The notes beneath the pieces were generated by a model. The model saw only the letters and a list, made by a program, of their open reading frames with translations. It did not search any database and was not told the origin of the DNA. This document shows, in pieces, positions 25,039 through 33,988 of a DNA stretch of 64,000 nt. Made by a program: the position numbers and the translations under genes. Source of the stretch: Burkholderia pseudomultivorans (GTDB taxonomy: Bacteria > Pseudomonadota > Gammaproteobacteria > Burkholderiales > Burkholderiaceae); NCBI RefSeq assembly GCF_001718415.1, contig NZ_CP013377.1:2480001-2544000 (forward strand), given 5' to 3'. How positions within the stretch are numbered: position 1 is the first letter of the stretch; every line of letters begins with the position of its first letter.

Positions 25039-25686
25039 ATGATCCGCGTCATTCTCGCCGACGACCATGCAGTCATGCGCGACGGACTGCGTTACATCCT
25101 CGAGACGGCCGGCGGCTTCGAGATCGTCGGCGAGGCGAGCGACGGCGCGGCCACGCTCGCGCTGGCCGAGCGCGGCGTCGCCGACGTGCTGCTGCTCGAC
25201 CTGTCGATGCCCGCGCCGACCGGCATCGAGCTGATCCGGCTGGTCAAGACCCACGCGCCGTCGCTGCGCACGCTCGTGCTGACGATGCACGCGGAGGCGC
25301 AGTACGCGGCGCGCGCGTTCAAGGCCGGCGCGACCGGCTACCTGACGAAGGACAGCGCGACGGCCGAGCTCGTCGAAGCCGTCGGCAAGGTGGCCGCGGG
25401 CGGCGTCTACGTGAGCCCGTCGGCAGCCGAGAGCCTCGCGCGCACGCTGCGCACGCCGGCCGAGACGCTGCCGCACGAACACCTGTCCACGCGCGAGCTC
25501 GACGTGATGCGCCGCATCGTCGCGGGCCAGACCGTCACGCAGATCGCATCGGCGCTCGACCTCAGCGCGAAGACGGTCAGCACGTACAAGATGCGGATTC
25601 TCGAGAAGATGGAACTGCCGCACGAAGCCGCGCTGATCCGCTATGCGGTGCGGCACGACCTCGACCTCGGGATCGACGACGCATGA
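25039..25686 (+). CDS. NarL/LuxR-type response regulator
   Basis: The protein has 215 residues. The receiver domain has D8/D9, phospho-acceptor D54 (LLLDLSMPAPTGIEL) and lysine in GYLTKDSA. The C-terminal LuxR helix-turn-helix reads LSTRELDVMRRIVAGQTVTQIASALDLSAKTVSTYKMRILEKM. The stop overlaps the start of the kinase gene (ATGA), so the two are made together and form a cognate pair. The target genes are not evident; the convergent MFS gene at 27490 is one possibility. Confidence 0.9.
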   Translation: MIRVILADDHAVMRDGLRYILETAGGFEIVGEASDGAATLALAERGVADVLLLDLSMPAPTGIELIRLVKTHAPSLRTLVLTMHAEAQYAARAFKAGATGYLTKDSATAELVEAVGKVAAGGVYVSPSAAESLARTLRTPAETLPHEHLSTRELDVMRRIVAGQTVTQIASALDLSAKTVSTYKMRILEKMELPHEAALIRYAVRHDLDLGIDDA

Positions 25687-27470
25687 CGCACGCGCCCGCC
25701 TTCCCTCCCGCTTCCGACGACGACGATCCGGACGGCTCGCGCCTGTTCATGTCGTCGCTGCCGCCCGGACGACGCGAGCGGCGCGTCGCGATCGTCACCG
25801 TGCTGATCTCGGCCGCGCTGTTCGTCGCGCTCGTGCCGTTCGCCGGCCGGCCGCTCGCGCCGGTGTTCGGCTTCATTCCCGTGTATCAGTCGGCGATCGT
25901 CGTCAACGACATGGTGACGGCCGGCCTGCTGCTCGGCCAGTACGCGATCCTGCGCGAGAAGGCGCTCGTCGTGCTCGCGGGCGGCTATCTGTTCACGGGC
26001 TTCATGGCCGGCACGCACATGCTGACCTTTCCCGGGCTGTTCGCGCCGACCGGCCTGCTCGGCGCCGGCGAACAGACGACCGCGTGGCTCTACCTGTTCT
26101 GGCACGGCGGCTTTCCGCTGACGGTCGCCGCCTACACGCTGCTGCGTACGGCGCCGCGCCCGCGCCCCGTGCCGGTGCCGCGCCGCGCGGTGATTCCGGT
26201 GATGCTGTGCATCGCCGCGGCGGCGGCCGCCACCGTCGCTCTGGCGCTGCTCGCGACCATGGGCCACGACCTGCTGCCGCACATCATGCGCGGCAACCGG
26301 ATGACCGCGACGATGTCGAACGCGATCACCTTCGTCTGGATGCTGAACCTGTTCGCGCTCGTGCTGATGTGGCGACGGCGCCGCCGTCATTCCGTGCTCG
26401 ACCTGTGGGTGATGACGGTACTCATCGCCTGGCTGTTCGACCTCGCGCTGTCGTCGATGCTGAATCACGGGCGCTTCGATCTCGGCTTCTATGCGGGACG
26501 CACCTACGGCCTCGTCGCGTCGGGCGTCGTGCTGTTCGCGCTGCTGTTCGAAAACGGCCGCCTGCATGCGCAGACGGTGCGTGCGCTGGCGGGCGCGCGC
26601 TTCCAGCATCAGCTCGTGGTGCAGAAGAGCGCGCAACTGAACGATGCGAACGAACGCCTCGAACAGCGCGTGGCCGCGCGCACCGCGCAGCTGAGCGCGT
26701 CGAACCGCGACCTGCGGCGCGAAGTCGGCGAGCGCGTGCGTGCGCAGCGGGCTCTGCAGGCGTCGCGCGAGGAACTGCGCGAGATCGCGGCGATCAGCGC
26801 GAGCGCACGCGAGGCCGAGCAGCGCCGCATCGCGCGCGAACTGCACGACGAACTCGCGCAGACGCTCGCGACGCTGAAGAACGATCTGGAATGGCTGCTC
26901 GACCGCGTGCCGCAGGACGATGCGTCGCTGGCGCGCAAGATCGCGGCGATGCATGCGCTCGCGCGCGGCGCGGTCGCCGCGACGCGCCGCATCGCGTCGG
27001 ACCTGCGTCCGCTGATGCTCGACGATCTCGGCTTCGCGGCGGCGATGCAATGGCTGGTCGAGGATTTCCGGCACCGTCACGGGATCGGCTGCACGCTGCA
27101 CGTGACGCCGCCCGAACTGCAGCTCGACGAACCGTATGCGACGACGGTGTTCCGCATCGCGCAGGAAGCGCTCGCGAACGTGGCGCGGCACGCGGCCGCG
27201 TCGCGTGCGGAGGTGACGCTCGTGCGCGGCGACGGCACGATCGCGCTGACGATCCGCGACGACGGCGCGGGCTTCGATCTCGGCGCGCCGCGCAAGTCGG
27301 GTTCGTTCGGGCTGGTCGGCTTGCGCGAACGCGCGTACCTCGTGGGCGGCACCTTGACGATCGAAGCCGAGCTCGGCAAGGGAACGAAGGTCGAGGTCGA
27401 TATTCCGCTGGCGTCCGCTCAGGTCGCGGTCGCCGATGACGAAGGCGGCACGTCGCCGGCGAACGGATAG
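25683..27470 (+). CDS. MASE4-type membrane sensor histidine kinase
   Basis: The protein has 595 residues. About eight membrane segments occupy residues 35-290 in the pattern of the MASE4 sensor domain (FAGRPLAPVFGFIPVYQSAIVVND near 52-76). A coiled coil (310-375) leads to a HisKA_3 domain with phospho-acceptor H388 (RRIARELHDELAQTLATLKND), then an ATPase domain (DDGAGFDLG, GSFGLVGLRERAYLVGG). The membrane-embedded sensor suggests a small or lipophilic signal. The ATG at 25683 overlaps the regulator stop. It is convergent with the MFS gene, 19 bases apart. Confidence 0.88.
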   Translation: MTHAPAFPPASDDDDPDGSRLFMSSLPPGRRERRVAIVTVLISAALFVALVPFAGRPLAPVFGFIPVYQSAIVVNDMVTAGLLLGQYAILREKALVVLAGGYLFTGFMAGTHMLTFPGLFAPTGLLGAGEQTTAWLYLFWHGGFPLTVAAYTLLRTAPRPRPVPVPRRAVIPVMLCIAAAAAATVALALLATMGHDLLPHIMRGNRMTATMSNAITFVWMLNLFALVLMWRRRRRHSVLDLWVMTVLIAWLFDLALSSMLNHGRFDLGFYAGRTYGLVASGVVLFALLFENGRLHAQTVRALAGARFQHQLVVQKSAQLNDANERLEQRVAARTAQLSASNRDLRREVGERVRAQRALQASREELREIAAISASAREAEQRRIARELHDELAQTLATLKNDLEWLLDRVPQDDASLARKIAAMHALARGAVAATRRIASDLRPLMLDDLGFAAAMQWLVEDFRHRHGIGCTLHVTPPELQLDEPYATTVFRIAQEALANVARHAAASRAEVTLVRGDGTIALTIRDDGAGFDLGAPRKSGSFGLVGLRERAYLVGGTLTIEAELGKGTKVEVDIPLASAQVAVADDEGGTSPANG

Positions 27471-27489
27471 GCGGCGAGTTCCCGCCCTG

Positions 27490-28800
27490 TCACGCCTGCG
27501 CGGTCGCCAGCGCGCGCTCCGAGCGCGTCCATGCGACCAGCGCGCCGATTCCGAGCAGCGCCAGACAGACGATCGGCACGATCATCGGCCCGAACGCGGT
27601 GCCCGTCACCTTGCCCGCGAACGGCATCAGGTTCTGGCTGAAGAAGCCGCCGAGATTGCCGATCGAGTTGATCGCCGCGACGCTCGCGGCCGCCCGCGCG
27701 CCCGTGAAGTAACGCGGCGGCATCGACCAGAAGCACGGATACAGCAGCGGAATGCATGCACCGCCGAGCACGAGCGCGACGAAGCGCAGCGGCGTCGAAG
27801 GCAGCACGAGGCTCAGCAGGAAGCCGAGCGCGCCGAGCGCCGCGACGATCGCGATCGTGCGCAGGATGCTCTTCGCGCGGCGCAGCTTCGCCGGCAGCCA
27901 CGACAGCAGCAGCACCGCGAGCGCCCACGGCAGCATGCTCAGGAAGCCGTTGACGGTGCTCGACACGCCGAACGACTTCACCAGCGTCGGCAGCCAGTAC
28001 GTGACGCCGTAGAGCGACGTCGACATCAGCATGTAGGTCGCCGCGAACAGCATCACGCGCGGGTCGAGCAGCGCCTTCCACGGCTGCGCATGCTCGGCCT
28101 GTGCAGGCTTCTCGCGTTCGAGCGCGGCCGCGACGACCTGCTTCTCGCGTGCATCGAGAAAACGCGCGTCGCTCAGCGAGGCCGGCAGCACGCGGAACAC
28201 GACGATCGCGACGATCACGGCCGGAATGCCGGTCGCGACGAACACCCACTGCCAGCCCGCGAGCCCCCACACGCCGTTCAGGCTCAGCAGCGCACCGCCG
28301 ACCAGCGAGCCGAGCATGTTCGCGAGCGCGCTGCCCAGCGTGAAGATGCCGAGCACCTTCGCGCGATAGCTCTGCGGAAACCACAGCGTCAGGTAATAGA
28401 TGACGCCCGGATAGAACCCGGCCTCGGCGATGCCGAGCACGAAGCGCAGCGCGCAGAACGCGGGCATCGACGTCGTGAAGCCCATCAGCACCGTGATGAG
28501 CCCCCACGTCAGCATGATCCGCGCGAGCCAGACGCGCGCGCCGTAGCGATGCAGCGCGAGCGTGCTCGGTACCTCGAACAGCAGGTAGCCGATGAAGAAC
28601 AGCGACGATGCGAGCCCGAACGCGGCCTCCGTCATCCCGAGGCTGTGCACCATCTGCAGCTTCGCGAAGCCGACGTTCTGGCGGTCGATGAAGGCGATCA
28701 GGAACATCACGACGAGGATCGGCATCAGGCGCCGCGCCATCTTCGACATGATGCGCTGTTCTTCGGCGGACGCAGGGTCCAGGGTTTCGGTGGCGCTCAC
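27490..28800 (-). CDS. MFS anion:cation symporter (ACS family)
   Basis: The protein has 436 residues and 12 membrane segments. Features of the ACS group are FIDRQNVGFAKLQM in the first segment, FGLASSLFFIGYLLFEVPSTLALHRYGAR, and GIAEAGFYPGVIYYLTLWFPQSYRAK. Members take up organic acids such as tartrate, phthalate or glucarate. The start is a GTG at 28800 with GAGGAGCATGCA upstream; the nearby ATG is out of frame and stops after two codons. The binding-protein gene upstream on the same strand may feed the same regulon. Confidence 0.88.
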   Translation of the reverse strand: MSATETLDPASAEEQRIMSKMARRLMPILVVMFLIAFIDRQNVGFAKLQMVHSLGMTEAAFGLASSLFFIGYLLFEVPSTLALHRYGARVWLARIMLTWGLITVLMGFTTSMPAFCALRFVLGIAEAGFYPGVIYYLTLWFPQSYRAKVLGIFTLGSALANMLGSLVGGALLSLNGVWGLAGWQWVFVATGIPAVIVAIVVFRVLPASLSDARFLDAREKQVVAAALEREKPAQAEHAQPWKALLDPRVMLFAATYMLMSTSLYGVTYWLPTLVKSFGVSSTVNGFLSMLPWALAVLLLSWLPAKLRRAKSILRTIAIVAALGALGFLLSLVLPSTPLRFVALVLGGACIPLLYPCFWSMPPRYFTGARAAASVAAINSIGNLGGFFSQNLMPFAGKVTGTAFGPMIVPIVCLALLGIGALVAWTRSERALATAQA

Positions 28801-28912
28801 TGCATGCTCCTCGTGAATCGGTTGCGGATAGGATCGGATGGGTGTCGCGCGCCTGACGCCGCGCGCGGGTGAATGATGTCGACCGGTGTCGTGCGGCCGC
28901 GATCGCCGGCGT

Positions 28913-29929
28913 TCAGCCCGAGCGGTAGTCGTCGAGCATCGGCGCGAACATTTCGTGCCAGGCGCGCGGCTTCGCCTTGATCGTGCCGGCCAGATACAGG
29001 AAATCGACGTAGTCCATCAACTGGTTCGGGCGCACCGAGAAACGCGTTTCCGGCGCGGCCAGCATCTGCATCACGTCGTCGTGCGACACGCCGACGCCGG
29101 ACGACGCCGCATACAGCGCGGCCGCCGCGCGCGGATCCTGCGCGATCAGGCGGTTCGCTTCGTCGAGCGCGCCGAGAAACGCGGCCGCGAGCGCGGGCTG
29201 CGCATCGACGAGCCGCTTCGGCGCGAACACGACGTCGAGCGTCAGCGGGCCGAGCACGTCGACGGAACGGACGACGCGATGAATGCCCGGCTGCCGCAGC
29301 TCGAGCGTCGAGAACGGCGGCGACGTGAAGTGCGCGGTCACGCCGTTCTCGCGGCGGATCAGCGCCTGCATCGCCTGCGGATGCGGCAGATTCACGGTGA
29401 TCGAATCGAGCTGCGCGAAATGCGCGGGACCGAGCTGCCGGCTCGCGACCATCTGCAGCACGACTGCCGACAGCGACGTGCGGATGCCCGGCACCGCGAT
29501 CCGGTCGGACGGCGTGAAGTCGTGCAGCGTCGCGAGGCCCGGACGGTTCGCGTTGAGCGACAGCGAGGTCGTCGACAGCCCGCTGATGCCGATCACCTCG
29601 ACGTTCGGAATGCCGCGCGCCCGCGCCCACAGCTCGATGAAGCCCGGTGCGCCGGCGGCCGCGAAATCGAGCGTGCCGGCCATCATCGCGTCGTTGACGG
29701 AATTGCCGCCGTCGAGCAGCACCCACTCGACCGCGACGTCGCGCACGCCGTGCCGAGCCGCATGTCGTTCGAACAGACGCTGCTTCTCCATCACGAGCAG
29801 CGGCAGGTACAGCACGCCATAGCCCTTCGAGATCCGCACCGTGCGCGGCTGCGCACGCACCAGCGCCGGCGCGGCGAGCGCGCCGAGCCCGGCCGCGACG
29901 AACGCGCGGCGGCGCAGCGATGTCGTCAT
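28913..29929 (-). CDS. Stand-alone NMT1/SsuA-like ABC substrate-binding protein
   Basis: The protein has 338 residues. The signal peptide contains twin arginines (SLRRRAFVAAGLGALAAPALVRA), compatible with Tat export. The mature part follows the nitrate/sulfonate/thiamine-precursor binding family: RISKGYGVLYLPLLVMEKQRLFERHA, then LLDGGNSVNDAMMAGTLDFAAAGAPGF. No permease or ATPase lies beside it, so it may deliver to a distant transporter or serve as a periplasmic receptor. It is divergent from a two-component system across 257 bases. I chose the ATG at 29929; one at 29935 is also possible. Confidence 0.83.
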   Translation of the reverse strand: MTTSLRRRAFVAAGLGALAAPALVRAQPRTVRISKGYGVLYLPLLVMEKQRLFERHAARHGVRDVAVEWVLLDGGNSVNDAMMAGTLDFAAAGAPGFIELWARARGIPNVEVIGISGLSTTSLSLNANRPGLATLHDFTPSDRIAVPGIRTSLSAVVLQMVASRQLGPAHFAQLDSITVNLPHPQAMQALIRRENGVTAHFTSPPFSTLELRQPGIHRVVRSVDVLGPLTLDVVFAPKRLVDAQPALAAAFLGALDEANRLIAQDPRAAAALYAASSGVGVSHDDVMQMLAAPETRFSVRPNQLMDYVDFLYLAGTIKAKPRAWHEMFAPMLDDYRSG

Positions 29930-30186
29930 GCGCATGCCTCCCGCGCGCATCCGGCGCACGGCATGCGGCACGCGATGCGACGCGGGCGCACGCCGGCCCG
30001 CAACGCGCCGCGCCGCACGTTCGGCGCGCCCGTGACATGCTGCATGGTGTCGTCTCCTTGGCTATTGGATTTCATCGCTTTCATCGCCTTCTCCGGCTCG
30101 ACACAGGTTATCGAGCGAGTCTGAGAAAATGCTGACATCCCGGCCTCGGGAAAACCCCTAAACCCTCTTGTCTGCAGAACGGCACC

Positions 30187-30852
30187 ATGCGCATTCTCGT
30201 CGTTGAAGACGATGCCGAAATCGGCGCGGCGGTCCGCAGCCGCCTCGCGCGGCTCGGCCACGCGGTCGACCTCGAAACCGACGGCGCGACCGCGAACGGC
30301 CTGCTGCGCGTCGAGCGCTTCGACCTCGTCGTGCTCGACGTGATGCTGCCCGGCCTCGACGGCTTCGCGGTGCTGCGCAACCTGCGCGCCTCGGGCAGCA
30401 CGACGCCGGTGCTGCTTCTCACCGCGCGCTCGGCGATCGACGACCGCGTGAGCGGCCTCGGCCTCGGCGCCGACGACTATCTGGTGAAGCCGTTCGACTA
30501 TCGCGAACTCGATGCGCGCGTGCAGGCGCTGCTGCGTCGCAACAGCGGACACGCGAACGACGTGCTGACGCTCGGCGGCCTCGTGATCGACCGCAGCAGC
30601 CGGCTCGCGGAACTCGACGGCCAGCCGCTGTCGCTGTCGCGCCAGGAGTTCGCGCTGCTCGAAATCCTGGCCAGCCGGCCGCAGCGGATCTTCTCGAAGG
30701 AGGAACTGCTGAACCAGCTGTTCAGCTTCGGCAACGAGCCGACCGCGAACGCGGTCGAGCAATACGTGACGCGCGTGCGCCGCAAGCTGTCGGGCAGCTC
30801 GGTCGAGATCCGCACCGCACGCGGGATGGGGTATCAGATTGCGGCGCTTTGA
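30187..30852 (+). CDS. OmpR-family response regulator, TctD-like
   Basis: The protein has 221 residues. The receiver has E7-D8-D9, phospho-acceptor D51 (VVLDVMLPGLDGF) and lysine in YLVKPFDY. The winged-helix output domain ends in ANAVEQYVTRVRRKLSG and RTARGMGYQI. It pairs with the kinase that follows and overlaps it by 14 bases. It is divergent from the stand-alone binding protein, which is a likely target or signal partner. Confidence 0.9.
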   Translation: MRILVVEDDAEIGAAVRSRLARLGHAVDLETDGATANGLLRVERFDLVVLDVMLPGLDGFAVLRNLRASGSTTPVLLLTARSAIDDRVSGLGLGADDYLVKPFDYRELDARVQALLRRNSGHANDVLTLGGLVIDRSSRLAELDGQPLSLSRQEFALLEILASRPQRIFSKEELLNQLFSFGNEPTANAVEQYVTRVRRKLSGSSVEIRTARGMGYQIAAL

Positions 30853-32239
30853 CTGGTTCCCGAAGACGCTGTTCGGACGCACGCTGCTGTTCGTCGCGCT
30901 CGTCGTCGCGACCGGCGCGTTCGCGCTGGCGGGCATCGCGCGCTATTACGCGGGCGTCGCGGCCGAGCGCGCGTACGACCAGCTGCTCGCCGGCGCGGCG
31001 ATCCAGGTCGCCGAGAACCTCTATGTGCAGGGCGGCGTGCTCGCGCTGAATCCGCCGGTGGCCGCGCTGTCGACGCTGTCGCGCTACGACCTCGTCTACT
31101 ACAAGGTCGTCGATTCGCGCGGCATCGTCGTGGCCGGCTACAACGACCTCGCGAGCCCCGCGACGCTCGCTGCCGCGAAGCAGGGCCCCGCGTTCGCGAA
31201 CGCGACCTACCAGGGGCACGCGGTCCGCACCGCGAGCATCGCGCGCTACATGCCCGAGGAGCGCGTGCCCGGCTGGGCGCTCGTCACCGTCGCACAAACC
31301 ACGCACGCGCGTCAGCAGCTGACGAACGACATGAGCTTCAAGGTCTGGACGCTGATCCTGCTGATGAGCGTGCTCGCGATCGGCGCGAGCGGCCTCGCGA
31401 TCCGGCGCGGGCTGCGCCCGCTCGCGCAGATCGGCACGATCATCGCGGCGCGCGACCCGGCCGACCTGCGGCCCGTCGCGGTCGATACGCCGAGCGAGAT
31501 CGACGCGATCATCGGCGCGATCAACGGGCTGATGCACCGCCTCGCGGAACGGATCAACGCGATGCAGCGCTTCATCGCCGACGCCGCGCACCAGATGCGC
31601 ACGCCGCTCGCGCGGCTCGACGCGCAGATCGAGCTGCTCGACGGCGAAGCCGATCCCGCGCGCCACGCGGCGCGGCTCGATGCGCTGCGCGCGACCAGTG
31701 CGGACGTCGGCCGGCTCACCGGCCAGCTGCTCAATCACGCGATGGTGATCCATCGCACCGAGGTCGTGCCGCTGCAGCCCGTCGATCTCGCCGCGCTCGC
31801 GAAGGAAGTGCTCGGCCGCACGATCCCGCTCGCGGGCGAGCGCGACGTCGCCGTCGCGTTCGCGAGCGACGCGCCGCACGCGTGGATCGACGGCGACGCG
31901 ATCAGCCTGCAGGAAGCGCTGTCGAACGTGCTGCACAACGCGCTGCTGCACGGTCATGCGGACGATATCGTGGTGTCGGTCGCGAGCGCGAAAGACGCGG
32001 TGACGCTGACCGTCGCCGACAACGGGCGCGGCATCCCGCGCGAGCATTGGGAGGCCGCATTGCAGCCGTTCGTGCGGATCGCGCCGGACGGCACCGAGCG
32101 CCGCACCGGCTCGGGCCTCGGGCTCGCGATCGTGCAGGAAGTGATGAAGGCGCATGGCGGGCGCGTCGAGTTCGCGTTTCCGGATACGGGCGGGTTTGAG
32201 GTCGTGTTGAGGTTTCCGAAGGCTGCGCGAACGGGCTAA
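30839..32239 (+). CDS. TctE-like sensor histidine kinase
   Basis: The protein has 466 residues. A first membrane helix (about 12-34) and a second (about 168-188) enclose a periplasmic domain of the 2CSK_N type. A HAMP-like linker, a HisKA domain with phospho-acceptor H251 (FIADAAHQMRTPLARLDAQ) and an ATPase domain (NVLHNALLHG, DNGRGIP, GSGLGLAIVQEVM) follow. The only start that keeps the N-terminus is a TTG at 30839, inside the regulator gene. Kinases of this type often work with tripartite-carrier or other periplasmic binding proteins, which fits the divergent binding protein gene nearby. Confidence 0.87.
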   Translation: MRRFDWFPKTLFGRTLLFVALVVATGAFALAGIARYYAGVAAERAYDQLLAGAAIQVAENLYVQGGVLALNPPVAALSTLSRYDLVYYKVVDSRGIVVAGYNDLASPATLAAAKQGPAFANATYQGHAVRTASIARYMPEERVPGWALVTVAQTTHARQQLTNDMSFKVWTLILLMSVLAIGASGLAIRRGLRPLAQIGTIIAARDPADLRPVAVDTPSEIDAIIGAINGLMHRLAERINAMQRFIADAAHQMRTPLARLDAQIELLDGEADPARHAARLDALRATSADVGRLTGQLLNHAMVIHRTEVVPLQPVDLAALAKEVLGRTIPLAGERDVAVAFASDAPHAWIDGDAISLQEALSNVLHNALLHGHADDIVVSVASAKDAVTLTVADNGRGIPREHWEAALQPFVRIAPDGTERRTGSGLGLAIVQEVMKAHGGRVEFAFPDTGGFEVVLRFPKAARTG

Positions 32240-32355
32240 CGTCTACTCGCGAATCGACAATCGTCGCGGTTGCCCATCGCCATCGATTCAGTTCGTCATA
32301 CCGCCGGCCGTAGAACATGCGGCACGGCATGTCGACGCCGGCGCGCGCACCGCAC

Positions 32356-33120
32356 TCACGCCGTCACCGCCTCGCCGCCCAGATACGCATCGCGCACGCG
32401 CTCGTCGTCGAGCAGCGTCTTGGCCGCGCCTTCGAGCACGACGCGCCCCGTCTGCAGCACGTACCCGTAGTGCGCGATTTCGAGCGCGAGGCTCGCGTTC
32501 TGCTCGACCATGAACACCGTCACGCCCTGCCGGTTGATCGTATCGATCAGCTCGAGCACCTTGTCGACGTAGAGCGGCGACAGCCCCATCGTCGGCTCGT
32601 CCATGCAGATCAGCTTCGGCCGCGCCATCAGCGCGCGCGCCATCGCGAGCATCTGTTGCTCGCCGCCCGACAGCGTGCCGGCGCGCTGCGCGAGTCGTTC
32701 GCGCACGCGCGGAAAGAGGTCAAGCACACGTTCGTAGTCGTCGGCCACCGCCGCGCGATCGCCGCGCGTGTACGCGCCCATCAGCAGGTTCTCGCGCACG
32801 CTCATGTCGCCGAACAGCCGCCGCGCCTCCGGCACGGCCGCGATGCCGCGCCGCACGCGCTGCGGCGTCGCGAGGCCCGTCACGTCGTCGCCGTCGAAGC
32901 GCACCACGCCGCGGCGCGGCCGCATCAGCCCGAGGATCAGCTTCATCGTCGTCGACTTGCCGCTCGCGTTGCCGCCGAGCAGGCTGACGATCTGCCCGCG
33001 GCCGACTGCGACGTTCACGTCGAAATGCACCTGCACCGGTCCGTAGAACGTGTCGAGATGTTCGAGTTTCAGCAAGGCGTCGGTCATGGTCGTATCGGAT
33101 CCCGAAGAAATCGTGCTCAT
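32356..33120 (-). CDS. Branched-chain-type ABC transporter ATPase (LivF-like)
   Basis: The protein has 254 residues. The Walker A motif reads GGNASGKST, the signature LSGGEQQ, and Walker B LICMDEP, with the LivF-type SPLYVDKVLELIDTINRQGVTVFMVEQN after it. It powers import with the LivG-like ATPase. The longest start (ATG at 33120) overlaps the LivG stop (ATGA); an ATG at 33087 would remove 11 residues, and neither has a strong ribosome site. It is the last gene of the transporter operon at 37014-32356. Confidence 0.9.
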   Translation of the reverse strand: MSTISSGSDTTMTDALLKLEHLDTFYGPVQVHFDVNVAVGRGQIVSLLGGNASGKSTTMKLILGLMRPRRGVVRFDGDDVTGLATPQRVRRGIAAVPEARRLFGDMSVRENLLMGAYTRGDRAAVADDYERVLDLFPRVRERLAQRAGTLSGGEQQMLAMARALMARPKLICMDEPTMGLSPLYVDKVLELIDTINRQGVTVFMVEQNASLALEIAHYGYVLQTGRVVLEGAAKTLLDDERVRDAYLGGEAVTA

Positions 33121-33977
33121 GCGGCCGCCTGCGCCGCGCGATCGGCCGGTGTGCCGCCCGCGTGGCGGCGGCCGAGATAGGCTTCGATCACGCGCGGATC
33201 GTGGCGCACGTCGCGCGGCGCGCCTTCGGCGATCTTCACGCCGTTGTCGAGCACCATCACGCGATCGGACACGCGCATCACGAGTTCGAGCTTGTGCTCG
33301 ATCAGCAGGATCGTCAGGCCGCGCGCCTTCAGCGAGCGGATCAGCTCCAGCATCTCCGCGGTCTCCGTTTCGTTCATCCCGGCCGTCGGCTCGTCGAGCA
33401 GCAGCAGGCGCGGATGCAGCGCGAGCGCGCGGCCGATCTCGACGCGCCGCCGGTTCGCGTACGACAGGCTGTGCGCCGGATGATCGATGCGCGGCGTGAG
33501 CCGCTCGCCGAACCCGGCGACGATCTCGCGCGCCTCGTCGCGCAGCGCCGCTTCCTCGCGCCGCACCGACGCCGGGCGCAGCAGCGCGCGTACAACTTCG
33601 GCCGCCGCGCCGAGCACGGGCCAGCCCGGTCGTGCCGCGCGCAGCCGCGCGTGCGCGCCGATCAGCACGTTGTCGAGCACGCTGAGGTTGCCGAACACGC
33701 GGCCATGCTGGAACGTGCGCGCGAGTCCGAGCGCGGCGAGCCGTTCGGGCGCCGCGCCCGTGACGTCGCGGCCGTCGAACGTCACGCGCCCGGCATCGGG
33801 CCGGTCCGCGCCCGCGATCAAATTGAACAGCGTCGACTTGCCCGCGCCGTTCGGTCCGATCACGCTCAGCAGTTCGCCTTCGGCCAGCGTCAGGCTCGCG
33901 CCGTCGAGCGCCGTGACGCCGTCGAAGCGGCGCGTCAACCCCTGGACGTCGAGCAAGGACGGTTGGGTGGTGGTCAT
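33117..33977 (-). CDS. Branched-chain-type ABC transporter ATPase (LivG-like)
   Basis: The protein has 286 residues. Walker A is GPNGAGKST and Walker B LLLLDEPTAGMN, followed by the LivG hallmark TILLIEHKLELVMRVSDRVMVLDNG. The ABC signature is unusual, LSYANRRRVE where relatives have LSYGQ-type sequences. The start ATG at 33977 has a strong GAGGAGGAAAGCG site. It starts 11 bases after the fused permease and overlaps the LivF gene. Confidence 0.9.
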   Translation of the reverse strand: MTTTQPSLLDVQGLTRRFDGVTALDGASLTLAEGELLSVIGPNGAGKSTLFNLIAGADRPDAGRVTFDGRDVTGAAPERLAALGLARTFQHGRVFGNLSVLDNVLIGAHARLRAARPGWPVLGAAAEVVRALLRPASVRREEAALRDEAREIVAGFGERLTPRIDHPAHSLSYANRRRVEIGRALALHPRLLLLDEPTAGMNETETAEMLELIRSLKARGLTILLIEHKLELVMRVSDRVMVLDNGVKIAEGAPRDVRHDPRVIEAYLGRRHAGGTPADRAAQAAA

Positions 33978-33988
33978 CGCTTTCCTCC

